A stretch of DNA of 64,000 bases from Lachnospiraceae bacterium 3-1 (GTDB lineage: Bacteria; Bacillota; Clostridia; Lachnospirales; Lachnospiraceae). Of this stretch, positions 1-8,332 are shown piece after piece (the stretch's first letter is position 1; each line of letters starts with the position of its first letter). The notes under the pieces were generated by a model that saw only the letters and a list, made by a program, of their open reading frames with translations, was not told where the DNA came from and did no database searches. Where the stretch lies: contig KE159571.1 in the NCBI GenBank assembly GCA_000403255.2, forward strand, positions 468,111-532,110, in the 5' to 3' direction. The translations under genes were made by a program, and so were the position numbers.

Positions 1-1
1 T

Positions 2-82
2 TATATGAGGGATTTTGGGAGTTTTACGGAGAAGGAAGCAAATAAGTACTTGTCAGATATTCTTGAAAGAGCAGAAAAATAA
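2..82 (+). CDS. 3' tail of an unidentified gene (cut by window edge)
   Basis: A 26-residue open frame enters from the left edge and ends in TAA at 80-82. Its C-terminus is rich in Glu and Lys and ends ILERAEK. It is too short to place in a family. No start is visible, so it could be the end of a real gene or chance. Confidence 0.3.
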   Translation, partial: YMRDFGSFTEKEANKYLSDILERAEK

Positions 83-115
83 TTTAATGAGAAAATCAGA
101 GCAAACCTCCTTAAA

Positions 116-331
116 TCAGGGAGTGTCCGCTCTGATGAATGTTACAATGTCATTTGGGGTACATTCTATGATATTGCAGAGTTTTTCGACGGTTAAGAGG
201 GTTATATTTTTATTCTTCTTTAAACTGTCCAGTGTTTTATTATCTATTCCAGATTTCAACAATAGGTATTGTGATATTTCTTTTTGTTTCATTGTTTCCC
301 AGAGTGGTTGATAGCTAATAATATGAATCAA
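116..331 (-). CDS. small XRE-type HTH regulator (71 aa or shorter)
   Basis: A compact Cro/C1-type helix-turn-helix protein of the stand-alone 65-70 residue class. The pattern LWETMKQKEISQYLL, then LDSLKKNKNITLLTVEKLC, is the usual HTH layout in which the recognition helix precedes 'TVEKLCNIIECTPNDIV'. It is a clear relative of the XRE gene at 52070-52282, which begins MITYDRLWETMKEKG. Alignment to that paralog puts the first residue at an ATT codon at 322-320, nine bases after AAGGAG. The alternative TTG at 331 directly touches the Shine-Dalgarno. Such proteins usually repress their own or a neighbouring mobile-element gene; the target is not visible. The gene lies just outside the left end of the IS701-like element. 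Confidence 0.7.
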   Translation of the reverse strand: MIHIISYQPLWETMKQKEISQYLLLKSGIDNKTLDSLKKNKNITLLTVEKLCNIIECTPNDIVTFIRADTP

Positions 332-361
332 CTCCTTATTTTGTGGTTGACTAAATTATAA

Positions 362-1829
362 CACCACTTTACAACTTTTTGAAAAATAAAATAACGCACA
401 AGGCACTTTCTCATGTATAATAAGTTTGCATACAAAACTATACGAAAGAGAGTGATCTTGTACGTCAGACTTATTATACAACGAAAATAATCTAATTGGT
501 AGACTGTACCATTATTTTTATATTTATTTTAAAACTTTTTCCGCACCAACTATTGAAACCCTGTTTCTGCTGGTATTATCTATACTTGCTATGGAGTCAG
601 CGGCCTCCATCCGTTCATTGTACAGACATTTTTTGGCGGGGATTACGAAAAAATCCCTGAATGCATTTTATTATGCATGTTCTTATGCAAAGGCAGATTA
701 TTCCAGATTCATGAATACCACTGGGGGCATGGCTCTGAATCTCATACCGGAAAAACTACAGTCACAGCCTGTGTTTCTATGCATTGATGACACAATGGTT
801 TCGAAATTTGGCAAAAAATTCGAGGATGTTTCAAAGCTTTTTGACCATGCCGCGCATCATGGTTCAAACTATCTGAACGGACACTGCTTCGTAAGTGTAA
901 TGGTCTGTGTCCCGGTATGGAACAAAGGCAGGATCCACTATCTTTGCGTTCCGCTTGGATACCGCATGTGGCAGAAAAAGGAATCCAAGCTGGAACTGGC
1001 TGCATCCATGATACGGCATGTAATGCCTGTATTCCATGAAAAGAAAAATGTCATCATCCTCTGCGACAGCTGGTATGTAAAGAAAAACCTTGTTTCCATC
1101 ATAGACGAATACGAAAACCTTGACATGATAGGAAATGCCCGGTCTGATTCTGTCATTTATGACCTGCCGCCGCAGCGCACCGGAAAAAGAGGGCGGCCTG
1201 CGCTGCATGGGAAAAAACTTTCCATTCAGAACGATTTTACGCTGTCTGATGAAAAAATCGGTGATTATTACATGGCCGTGCGCCGTGTCCTTACGAACGT
1301 TTTTGGAAAAAGGACAGTCCTGGCATATGTCACATCCGCTGATAAAGCAGCGGGCGGCAGGCGTTTGTTTTTCAGCACAGTTTTCCCGCAACAGCTGCAG
1401 ATCTTCTGCGCATGGCAGGAGAAATCCCCGCTAAACCAGACAGGGAGCAGCCGGATGCAGTTTATTCCCCTGATGCTGTATGCATTTCGATGGCCGATAG
1501 AAGTTAGTTACTACGAACAGAAAACTTTCTGGTCACTGTGCAGTTACATGGTCCGCAGCCGCAGAGGGATTGAAATGCTGGTCAATCTGATTAACATTTC
1601 ATACTGTGCGATGAAGCTGCTGCCATACCAGGATGAGGCGTTTTTTAAATATCAGACAGAAAGCGTGCAGGAGTTTCGGTTTGCTCTAAGCGAACAGATT
1701 CGCCAGCAGGTATTTTATGCCATTTTCGTAGAAAAAGTCGAAACCAGCATAAAATCAAATGTCTTAATAAATGCCTTAAAACAGCTAGTTAAGAAACAAG
1801 GGTATCATTTATAAAGTTGTAAAGTAGTG
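362..1829 (+). mobile_element. IS701-like insertion sequence
   Basis: A single transposase gene is framed by terminal inverted repeats. The left repeat CACCACTTTACAACTTT is at 362-378 and the inverted right copy is at 1813-1829 (complement CACTACTTTACAACTTT), with 16 of 17 bases matching. The right repeat overlaps the transposase stop codon. I could not define a target duplication with confidence. The element sits beside a decayed EAL gene on its right, so it may have landed in or next to that gene. Confidence 0.8.
591..1814 (+). CDS. IS701/IS4-type DDE transposase
   Basis: Cuts and joins DNA for the element it lies in. The DDE triad is visible: Asp in FLCIDDTMVSKFG, Asp in ILCDSWYVKKN, and Glu in RWPIEVSYYEQKTFW, the typical spacing for the DDE superfamily endonuclease fold seen in IS701. 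About 407 residues from this ATG. The same frame stays open upstream to a TGA at 453-455, and the 45 upstream codons read like real transposase N-terminus (NLIGRLYHYFYIYFKTFSAP, then TIETLFLLVLSILAMESA). The ATG given here is therefore probably internal, and the true start is non-ATG or reached by frameshifting from the GTG at 452. The gene is otherwise intact. Confidence 0.85.
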   Translation: MESAASIRSLYRHFLAGITKKSLNAFYYACSYAKADYSRFMNTTGGMALNLIPEKLQSQPVFLCIDDTMVSKFGKKFEDVSKLFDHAAHHGSNYLNGHCFVSVMVCVPVWNKGRIHYLCVPLGYRMWQKKESKLELAASMIRHVMPVFHEKKNVIILCDSWYVKKNLVSIIDEYENLDMIGNARSDSVIYDLPPQRTGKRGRPALHGKKLSIQNDFTLSDEKIGDYYMAVRRVLTNVFGKRTVLAYVTSADKAAGGRRLFFSTVFPQQLQIFCAWQEKSPLNQTGSSRMQFIPLMLYAFRWPIEVSYYEQKTFWSLCSYMVRSRRGIEMLVNLINISYCAMKLLPYQDEAFFKYQTESVQEFRFALSEQIRQQVFYAIFVEKVETSIKSNVLINALKQLVKKQGYHL

Positions 1830-1843
1830 ATTCATTATATTCC

Positions 1844-2180
1844 TTATATATTTATATTCCCATAGTTGTTTAAAAACGCGCCTTTTTCACATGGTCTGCC
1901 ATACAGATATCCCTGCATATAGTCTACATGGACTTATTTCATTGCGTAAGCACACTCTTCCTTCTCAATTCCCTTAATGCAGATTTTTATATTTACACTG
2001 TGAACCATCTCTATAATCTTTCTGAACAGCTCATGGTCCTTTTCACTGTGCATCGCCCTTGCCGTAAAATCCTTATCTATCTTTACATAGTCCGGGTTCA
2101 TCTCACTGATATAGCGAAGATTTGAATAGCCTGTTCCAAAATCATCTATTATAAACTGGATATTATTCTCATATTTTCAA
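1844..2180 (-). pseudogene. EAL-domain (c-di-GMP phosphodiesterase) remnant
   Basis: On the minus strand the sequence encodes the second half of an EAL domain: IDDFGTGYSNLRYISEMNPD, then YVKIDKDF, KIIEMVHSVNI, IKGIEKEE, and finally YMQGYLYGRPC. The DDFGTGYS and QGYLYGRP motifs are diagnostic. An in-frame TAA follows ECAYAMK, just before the final segment. The N-terminal half, including the EAL signature, is missing beyond ~2180. This is a dead c-di-GMP phosphodiesterase. It lies next to, and divergent from, an intact diguanylate cyclase, so both enzymes of c-di-GMP turnover were probably once encoded here. Confidence 0.85.
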
Positions 2181-2193
2181 GACTGATACGTTA

Positions 2194-2406
2194 ATAGTCG
2201 CAAAAAGTTATCCTGATTTGCAAATTCTTGTAAGCATGAGTAATCAATTTGATATTTCTCTTGATACATTATTAAAGGAGAATTCGAAGATGGTACAATC
2301 TATGGATAAAGAAAGAGCAATGGGTATAATAAAACATGAAAAATCAAAGAGTGACAAAAAAGTATTTCAGTATATTGAACAACTGAAAAATATTGATATG
2401 AACTAA
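2194..2406 (+). pseudogene. C-terminal remnant of an XRE-type HTH regulator
   Basis: Reads AKSYPDLQILVSMSNQFDIS, then LDTLLKENSKMVQSMDKER, which is the standard tail following the HTH of Firmicute XRE regulators (the 'YPDLQ.LV.LS..FDISLDTLLK' pattern). The DNA-binding helices that should precede it are absent, because the sequence upstream of ~2190 belongs to the EAL remnant. No proper start codon or ribosome-binding site is present. Confidence 0.7.
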
Positions 2407-2590
2407 GTAGATTTACAGGATATCATAAAAGTAGAGGCTTCATTCAATAATGAGTGAGGCTTCTTTTGGTTTTGCTTATGGGTTTGAAGTGTTGGAAATT
2501 TATGTAAAGTTATAGACATTTTCTTATCGTAAAGCTATAATATTAAAATTATATGGAACAGATAGACATTGATTTTAGGAAGTGATACAA

Positions 2591-4369
2591 ATGAAAAAGC
2601 TAAAAAAGAGATTCATTGTTCCGGCAGTGGGATTTATATTGGGCATGTGTGCATTAATCGGCGCTATATATGTAGTCGGCGAGAGTCAGGAGCAGCAGAA
2701 CAGGACAAAAGCGAAGCTCAATGCGATGACACATGCGGAGCGTATAAAGGACGAGCTTATGGAGGGAATAGGAGTTACCGATACCTTAAAGCAGGTTGCC
2801 ATAAGCGATGATGGAAATATTAATAGATTTTATGATGTTGCAGCAAATATGATGGACGATTCGATTCAGAGTGTACAGATAGCACCGAATGGAGTTGTGA
2901 CTGAAATATATCCAGAGGAGGGGAATGAATCCGGTAAGATTGATCTGATAAATGATAGTGACAGGGGAGAGATTTCGCGCTATGCGAGGGATAATGACAC
3001 TGTAATTATGCAGGGACCATTTGAGCTGAAGCAGGGCGGATATGGTATAGTAGTGCGCAATCCGGTTTATTTGGAGGATGAAAATGGTCAGAAGAGCTTT
3101 TGGGGCTTCACAATTGTTATACTGAAGGTTCCGGAAATCTTTTCAGAATCGGTAGAGGCTCTTTCCAATTTTGGATATAAGTACAGTCTGCAGAAGTGTG
3201 CTTCGCCGTGGGATGATACGTATCAGTGGGTTTACGGTTCAAAGAAAGAGTTGAACGATCCGGTGATATATGACTTTGACGTGTATGGAGACAAGTGGAG
3301 GCTTGAGATTTTACCCAAGAGTGGGTTTTACAATAATAACTACCTGATATACATGTTTATTGGAGGTGTAATTATAGTCCTGCTTTTGACAGGGCTTACA
3401 GCAGCATTGATTTCAATCAATGAGAACAGGAAGAATTTCAAGAGACTTGCTGTGACTGACACACTGACCGGTATCTACAACAGGCTCGGCTTTGATGATC
3501 AGGTTGAGCAATATATGAGACAGAATCCGCAAAAGCACTGTGTTGTGGCGATGCTTGATATTGATGATTTCAAGCTTGTTAATGATGTGTATGGACATGC
3601 GGCGGGTGATGGTGCACTGCAGAAGCTTGCAGAGAGCATGAAGCAATATTTTTCAAAGGATGTCATACTCGGCAGAAACGGGGGCGATGAGTTTAGCATT
3701 TTCATGCCGGATTGCACGGTTGTGGAGGTTAAGCCTTTCCTTAAGAAGTTTACAGAAGAAACCAAGAAATTTTATTGTAAAGGTGAAGAGCATGCATTTA
3801 CCATTTCACTGGGCTTTGCGGAGTACCCTGTTTTTGCTGATGACCGTTCACAGCTTATGCGTTGTGCGGACAATGCACTTTATGAGGTAAAAATGCGTGG
3901 GAAGAACGGCTGCATGGCATATCGTGAGGGTGAGCAAGTAAAGAGTCGCGCAAAGCTTGGTTTTGCAATAAAGGATATTATTAATAATTTGCCTGGAGCT
4001 TTCATTGTTTACAGAGCAGATAAAGAAAATGATGAGATTCTGCTTGCAAACAGTGAGCTGCTTCGGCTTACAGGCTGTAAAAATATGGACGAGCTGCTTG
4101 CATATACAGGTAAGAGCTTCTGCAATCTGATACGCCCGGATGAACAGGAAAGCTGTCAAAAAAGCATATGGTCGCAGATTAACGGAGGACACTCAAATGA
4201 TTATATTTTCTTTCATATGCGAAAAGCAGACGGTAAATATATTTCAGTGCTCGACCATGGCAGGATAGTGGATTCAGTGTACAATGGCAGAATATTTTAT
4301 GTGATGATTATGGACTTAAATTCACTGCAGATGCACTATGGAGACTGCCTGGAGCTGGTGGAGAAGTAG
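2591..4369 (+). CDS. membrane diguanylate cyclase with CHASE-like sensor, GGDEF and PAS domains
   Basis: Makes cyclic di-GMP from two GTP in response to an extracellular signal. N-terminal membrane helix at residues ~8-28; extracellular CHASE-like region at ~50-230 (GGYGIVVRNPVY, SFWGFTIVILKVPEIF); second helix at ~250-275; GGDEF domain at ~285-445 with DTLTGIYNR, MLDIDDFKLVND and an intact GGDEF preceded by GRN; then a PAS-like domain to the end (NLPGAFIVY, LLRLTGC, YIFFHMRKADG). The RxxD inhibitory site five residues before GGDEF is absent, so product inhibition may be weak. The ATG at 2591 is chosen because AGGAAG at 2577-2582 sits eight bases upstream; a GTG at 2582 overlaps that site. 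A strong terminator follows. Confidence 0.93.
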   Translation: MKKLKKRFIVPAVGFILGMCALIGAIYVVGESQEQQNRTKAKLNAMTHAERIKDELMEGIGVTDTLKQVAISDDGNINRFYDVAANMMDDSIQSVQIAPNGVVTEIYPEEGNESGKIDLINDSDRGEISRYARDNDTVIMQGPFELKQGGYGIVVRNPVYLEDENGQKSFWGFTIVILKVPEIFSESVEALSNFGYKYSLQKCASPWDDTYQWVYGSKKELNDPVIYDFDVYGDKWRLEILPKSGFYNNNYLIYMFIGGVIIVLLLTGLTAALISINENRKNFKRLAVTDTLTGIYNRLGFDDQVEQYMRQNPQKHCVVAMLDIDDFKLVNDVYGHAAGDGALQKLAESMKQYFSKDVILGRNGGDEFSIFMPDCTVVEVKPFLKKFTEETKKFYCKGEEHAFTISLGFAEYPVFADDRSQLMRCADNALYEVKMRGKNGCMAYREGEQVKSRAKLGFAIKDIINNLPGAFIVYRADKENDEILLANSELLRLTGCKNMDELLAYTGKSFCNLIRPDEQESCQKSIWSQINGGHSNDYIFFHMRKADGKYISVLDHGRIVDSVYNGRIFYVMIMDLNSLQMHYGDCLELVEK

Positions 4370-4370
4370 A

Positions 4371-4414
4371 AAAAAGCAGATTGTGAACACATGCGTTCAC
4401 AATCTGCTTTTTTA
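4371..4414 (+). terminator. Rho-independent terminator of the diguanylate cyclase
   Basis: Fourteen-bp stem AGCAGATTGTGAAC / GTTCACAATCTGCT with loop ACATGC, followed by a T-run. It begins two bases after the stop codon. The A-run on the other side means it may also terminate the convergent DUF7662 gene. Confidence 0.9.
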
Positions 4415-4455
4415 ATACTACAGTTTACGTCTCCGATATATCGGTACAGTTGCAG

Positions 4456-5442
4456 TTATTTGTTTTTTTCAAAAGCAACCTGCCACATACACATATCCAT
4501 CAATTTCATCGTAGGATACTCTGCTCCATGTAGACTTAACTCTGCTCTTACAATCTCGAAATCATCTTTATAAGTCAGATAATATTTAGCAACGTCTTTT
4601 ACAGATTCCCTATGGTAGTTACCTGTAGAAATGCCATATTGCTTTACTGCCTGCACATAATATCTGTCATAAGCCGGAACACATCCAAGTGTACCCAATA
4701 GAATTTTTGTCACCAAAGTATCCGTAGCATTATTTATTACCCCATTAAATGAAGGCATCTCTTCTGCATATGCCTTGCGGATTCTAGTACTTACTTCATC
4801 TAACAGATCAAGATTTTTATTCTTTATAAGTTCTTCAGCTGTTATGCCTACTAGCGGATTATACTGTTTTTCCATTATAATTTTTACAATTGGAATATGA
4901 ACTTTATAGTCCTTCTGTAAAAGAAAAGAGGAACCACGATACATTCCCCAACTTGCTAGATAAAATGCCAAATGGAGTGCAAGATAATCAAATGTGTTCT
5001 CGTCCACATTGCTTCTGTTTAGAATAAATGCATTATAGCAATGCTGCCATGACAAATATCTTCCATGCGTATCCTTTACTGTTTCATTAAAGTATGTACG
5101 AATGCATCGTATAGCGTCTGCCACAGGCAGAGTTGCCATCTTTGGTTGCGTCACCCTCTTGGATACGTTTTCACGCTTTCTTGAGTTATATACTTCCTCT
5201 CTGACGAATTCTACAGTCTGTTCAGAAATATTAACTTGGCGTGTTAAATATCCTGCATTAAGCCAGCCAAATGCAAAAGACTGTGATTCTGAATTAGACC
5301 ATTGTGCCGGATATGAATATGCTGAATCCGACAACTTAAATCCTATTATTTTTTCTATTTCTGAAAAGGACATTTTAAGCTCGTCCATCCCACATTTCTT
5401 CAAATATATTGTTAAAGCAATAAACTTATCTCCTTTGGGCAT
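4456..5442 (-). CDS. DUF7662-containing protein of unknown function
   Basis: A soluble protein of 328 residues. Residues ~18-80 (MSFSEIEKIIGFKLSDSAY, then WSNSESQSFAFGWLNAGYLT and VEFVR) match the small DUF7662 module, often found in proteins near restriction or stress-response genes. The remainder (~95-328) is alpha-helical with many aromatic residues (HLAFYLASWGMYRGSSFLL, TKILLGTLGCVPAYDRYY) and I do not recognise it. AGGAGG lies ten bases before the ATG. There is no signal peptide or membrane helix. The gene stands alone, convergent with the diguanylate cyclase, with repeated AGTTCGTA motifs upstream that may be operator sites. Confidence 0.75.
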   Translation of the reverse strand: MPKGDKFIALTIYLKKCGMDELKMSFSEIEKIIGFKLSDSAYSYPAQWSNSESQSFAFGWLNAGYLTRQVNISEQTVEFVREEVYNSRKRENVSKRVTQPKMATLPVADAIRCIRTYFNETVKDTHGRYLSWQHCYNAFILNRSNVDENTFDYLALHLAFYLASWGMYRGSSFLLQKDYKVHIPIVKIIMEKQYNPLVGITAEELIKNKNLDLLDEVSTRIRKAYAEEMPSFNGVINNATDTLVTKILLGTLGCVPAYDRYYVQAVKQYGISTGNYHRESVKDVAKYYLTYKDDFEIVRAELSLHGAEYPTMKLMDMCMWQVAFEKNK

Positions 5443-5570
5443 CTTTTATCCCTCCTAAAAATCTTCTAATATCTTATATCGGCAGACCGCCCTTGTATAT
5501 ATTATAAATCTTATCAGATATGATGTCCAAAAATATGTACTTTAAGATAGATAAAAAACTTATACAATAT

Positions 5571-5667
5571 AGTTCGTATTTCCGTGTCTAAAAGTTCGTA
5601 TACAAAAAAGAATGCCGTAAATACGCAAAAAAAACAGTTCGTAAAATTACGATTTTACGAACTGTTT
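5571..5667. promoter_or_regulatory. AGTTCGTA repeats and 16-bp perfect palindrome
   Basis: AGTTCGTA occurs directly at 5571-5578, 5593-5600 and 5636-5643, and inverted at 5656-5663. The last two lie in a perfect palindrome: AAACAGTTCGTAAAAT (5632-5647), loop TACG, and its complement at 5652-5667. Repeated half-sites about 130-225 bp upstream of the DUF7662 start suggest a DNA-binding protein array. The hairpin could also terminate transcription. Confidence 0.5.
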
Positions 5668-5704
5668 GTATTTTTGGTCAGTTTTGCAAACTGGAAGTTA
5701 TCGC

Positions 5705-5850
5705 CTAATCTTTTAAATTAGTTAAATCCTCTAAGTACATTTCTGTATAACCGCACTCTGGGCAGACTGCAACTTTTACATCATCTATAATTGTTGCCTT
5801 TTGCTTTTCATCTACACGAACAACAATCCCATAGCCACCACTGGAATGAT
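5705..5850 (-). pseudogene. C-terminal zinc-ribbon fragment
   Basis: Encodes GYGIVVRVDEKQKATIIDDV, then KVAVCPECGYTEMYLEDLTN before TAA. The single CPECGYTEMY knuckle resembles the end of small Firmicute proteins with paired zinc knuckles, whose N-terminal CxxC half would be expected upstream. Upstream of ~5850 the frame runs backwards through a ParA fragment, so the 5' half was lost in a rearrangement. Confidence 0.5.
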
Positions 5851-6130
5851 GACAATTAACGCATTGGCATGTGCAGATTCTGTACTGATACCGGTGCAAG
5901 CTGCGTATCTTCCGGTCAAAGGCCTACAGCAGCTGATCAAGACAATAGGAAGAGTAAAGAAGCAGCTGAATCCAAAGCTCAAGATTGAAGGAATTCTTCT
6001 AACTATGGTTGATAACAGAACTAATTATGCCAGGGATATTTCACTGATGGTATATGATACTTATTCGGCATCAATCAAGGTATTTGGAACAGAGATACCG
6101 ATGTCAGTCAGGGCATCAGAGGTAAGTGTG
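5846..6130 (+). pseudogene. internal fragment of a ParA/Soj-type ATPase
   Basis: The plus strand reads TINALACADSVLIPVQAAYL, then PVKGLQQLIKTI, KKQLNPKLKIEGILLTMVD, NRTNYARDI and VFGTEIPMSVRASEVS. This is the middle of a ParA-family partition ATPase, from just after the 'PSLG' motif to the region before the C-terminal helix. The Walker A N-terminus is missing, as is the usual ending. It continues without a stop into a short Walker A-like stretch (GKYGNGTGKSTFVNLLTGF, ~6154-6210) that looks like the start of an ABC ATPase domain. The whole is a rearrangement product, not a functional gene. Confidence 0.75.
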
Positions 6131-6212
6131 GAGGGTGGAAGCACTTCCGGGAAGTATGGCAATGGTACTGGAAAATCTACATTTGTTAATTTGCTGACAG
6201 GATTTGCTGATA

Positions 6213-6671
6213 TTAATATTTTTGGTAGTCACATTGAATGATGTTGGCAGGAATGCTTTCGAAAGCTCCGGCTCCATATATGAAGAATTCGCATAGGAAG
6301 TAGCCGCCTGCAACAAAAACGATATCGATCACACCGCCGAGAAGGACACCGGCGTAACGCATTTTGTTGGATTTACCGATCGCACGGTAAACAAGTCCGG
6401 TTGCCAGTGCGATCAGTCCTTTGATAACGAAAGTGATCGTAACATAAATAAAATATCCGTCGTTCAGGTCTGCCATACAGGAGCCAAGACCAGCTGCTGC
6501 AAATCCGTACCATGGACCTAAGACTACTCCGGAAAGGATGACAATGGCATCTCCGACATGGATGTATCCGCCTGTGCCGGGGGTTGGAATTTTCATGATC
6601 ATTGTGGTAATACATGCCAAAGCCGCAAATAAAGCGGTTAAAATCAATTTTTTTAAGTTTTCGTTTGTCAT
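6213..6671 (-). pseudogene. truncated ECF-transporter substrate-binding (S) component
   Basis: A vitamin-uptake S subunit for an energy-coupling-factor transporter. The start ATG at 6671 has GAGGA six bases upstream. Hydrophobic helices are clear: LILTALFAALACITTMIM; the conserved GGYIHVGDAIVILSGVVLG loop; FVIKGLIALATGLVYRAIG; and AGVLLGGVIDIVFVAGGYFL. The protein stops abruptly after FESIPANIIQ, where family members continue through a last membrane helix. The final five codons come from foreign sequence at the ParA/ABC junction near 6238, so the C-terminal helix is gone. The vitamin cannot be told from the sequence. Confidence 0.75.
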
Positions 6672-6710
6672 AACAAATCCTCTTTTCTGTTTTTTATCAA
6701 TATAAAGCAT

Positions 6711-7355
6711 GCTTGGACTTTAGAAAAGAACCAAAATTGATAAAAATTACAAGACCAGACTTTAGAGTGGAGAGGCAGGAAAATAAGTGGTACAATAAAA
6801 AAGCAGCGTTGAATGAGACATAAAGTATGCACAATGGCAGCCATGAAATCCGGTGTGCAGAGTAAGAAAGAAAATGGGATAATTAGGTGTGTATATGAAA
6901 GTGTATTTTATCAGATTGATTTTGCGAAGCTCCGTTTGAAAATGATGGAATATGAAAAAGAAAAAGTTTATTTCTTAATCTACACTGTTTGTATATCGGC
7001 TAATTATGAAATTGATATGTGGATATTATGAGAAGTTTGTAAATAAAATATGAGCATAAAATGAATCCTAAATAGATTATTTAAGAGACTGTTAAGTAAA
7101 AATAGTTCGACTCCATGGACAAAAAGGTGTATAATAAAATAGAACTTCAGTATATTAAGGAAAAAGATATTATAATCTTCCAGCAACTCCGCAATGGCAT
7201 TATGGGACAGACCATGAATCTTCCGGGTAAGGGAGGCCGCAAGATTTCGGTTGCGGCTTATCGATTGTCGCAGAAGGTTGTCGGATTTAATTAAGAGGAT
7301 AAAGGGGAATATAAGGGCAATTCGTTTGCAATTACACAAGTGAGGAGAAGAGATT
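6711..7355. other. gene-poor interval with possible DUF3791-like remnant
   Basis: Nothing here has both a ribosome-binding site and family-like sequence. On the minus strand around 7060-7290 an open stretch includes RKIHGLSHNAIAELLEDYNI followed by LKFYFIIHLFVHGVE, faintly like the end of small DUF3791 proteins (an 'LLE.Y.I ... FY.ILH..G.E' pattern). I treat that as a weak resemblance only. GAGGAGAAGA near 7342 is the ribosome-binding site of the next gene. Confidence 0.25.
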
Positions 7356-8309
7356 ATGGCAAGCATTCGAGAAGTTGCAAAGCTGGCACATGTAGCACCC
7401 AGCACGGTATCCAGAGCGTTAAATGGTAGCGGATATGTATCAGAGAAAAGCAAAAACAAAATTAAGAAGGCGGTAGAGGAGCTAGATTATATTCCTAATC
7501 AGTGGATAAGAAATCTGTATAAGAAAAGAACGGGTATTATCGGTGTTATGACACCGGATATTATCCATCCGTATTTCTCAACTCTTTGGAATTATCTTGA
7601 GGCAGAATTAGATCAATACGGATATAATGTGGTCATTTGTAATACCAGAGGAAATCAGGACAAGGAAAGAGAATATCTTGATACATTGGAACGTAATCTG
7701 TTCGATGGACTGATTGTAGGATCTGCGTTTCTTTCTGATGAATATTATATGAATATTGAGAAACCAATTATCTCACTGGATCGGATTATACCGGGAATCC
7801 CGCTGGTGACATCGGATCATCATCAGGGAGGAATTTTAGCGGGCGAATTGTTTTTGGAAAAAGGCTGTAAAAAAGTGATGTGCTTTAGTGATCCGACCAG
7901 GATGGAACTTTCCTCTGCCAATAGCGCGAGAGCCCTTATCGATGTGATGGAGAAGCATAATAGGGAGGTTATCATTGAATCTTTTCAATGGGAGGAAGTT
8001 GTAAACTATCAATTGTGTATGAAACGTACCAGAACATTGTTGGATCAATATCCGGACGTTGATGGAATTATGGCTTTGGACTTGTGTGCAGCCGCCTTCC
8101 TCAAGACAGAAAAAAACAAAAAAATATTGGCTTATGATGGAACTTATGCCACGGACTTCAATTACCATTCGATTGATTCAATTGTACAGGATGCGAAGAA
8201 GGTTGCAAAGGAAAGTGTGAATATGCTTATTAAACTGATCAATGATCAACCGCTTAAGAAAAGGGAAGTATTGGTTCCTGTAAAATATAAAAAGGGCGAT
8301 ACTTTGTAG
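7356..8309 (+). CDS. LacI-family sugar-responsive transcriptional regulator
   Basis: A 317-residue repressor/activator. The N-terminal HTH (residues 1-50) reads SIREVAKLAHVAPSTVSRAL, then NGSGYVSEKSKNKIKKAVEE with the hinge LDYIPN, canonical for LacI/GalR. The periplasmic-binding-protein-like sensor follows: IGVMTPDIIHPYFSTLW, NTRGNQDKEREYLDTL, DGLIVGSAF, PIISLDRI, and DGIMALDLCAAAFL. The family binds palindromic operators and releases or engages them on binding a sugar. It lies just upstream of, and codirectional with, the sugar ABC/GH13 operon, now separated by an IS256-type insertion. It is the obvious candidate to bind the TGGAAC-A-GTTCCA palindromes in that operon's promoter. Start is set by GAGGAG eight bases before the ATG. 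Confidence 0.92.
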   Translation: MASIREVAKLAHVAPSTVSRALNGSGYVSEKSKNKIKKAVEELDYIPNQWIRNLYKKRTGIIGVMTPDIIHPYFSTLWNYLEAELDQYGYNVVICNTRGNQDKEREYLDTLERNLFDGLIVGSAFLSDEYYMNIEKPIISLDRIIPGIPLVTSDHHQGGILAGELFLEKGCKKVMCFSDPTRMELSSANSARALIDVMEKHNREVIIESFQWEEVVNYQLCMKRTRTLLDQYPDVDGIMALDLCAAAFLKTEKNKKILAYDGTYATDFNYHSIDSIVQDAKKVAKESVNMLIKLINDQPLKKREVLVPVKYKKGDTL

Positions 8310-8332
8310 AATGGAGAGCATTGGCACAAAGG

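Noticed and set aside
864-1391. 175-codon minus-strand ORF inside the IS701-like element
   Set aside because: Shadow of the transposase, which has all catalytic residues in the plus frame.
6813-7031. 72-codon plus-strand ORF
   Set aside because: No ribosome-binding site, irregular composition and no family resemblance.
7060-7290. DUF3791-like gene on the minus strand
   Set aside because: Only a faint pattern match over ~40 residues, no start or ribosome-binding site; mentioned only as a possible remnant.
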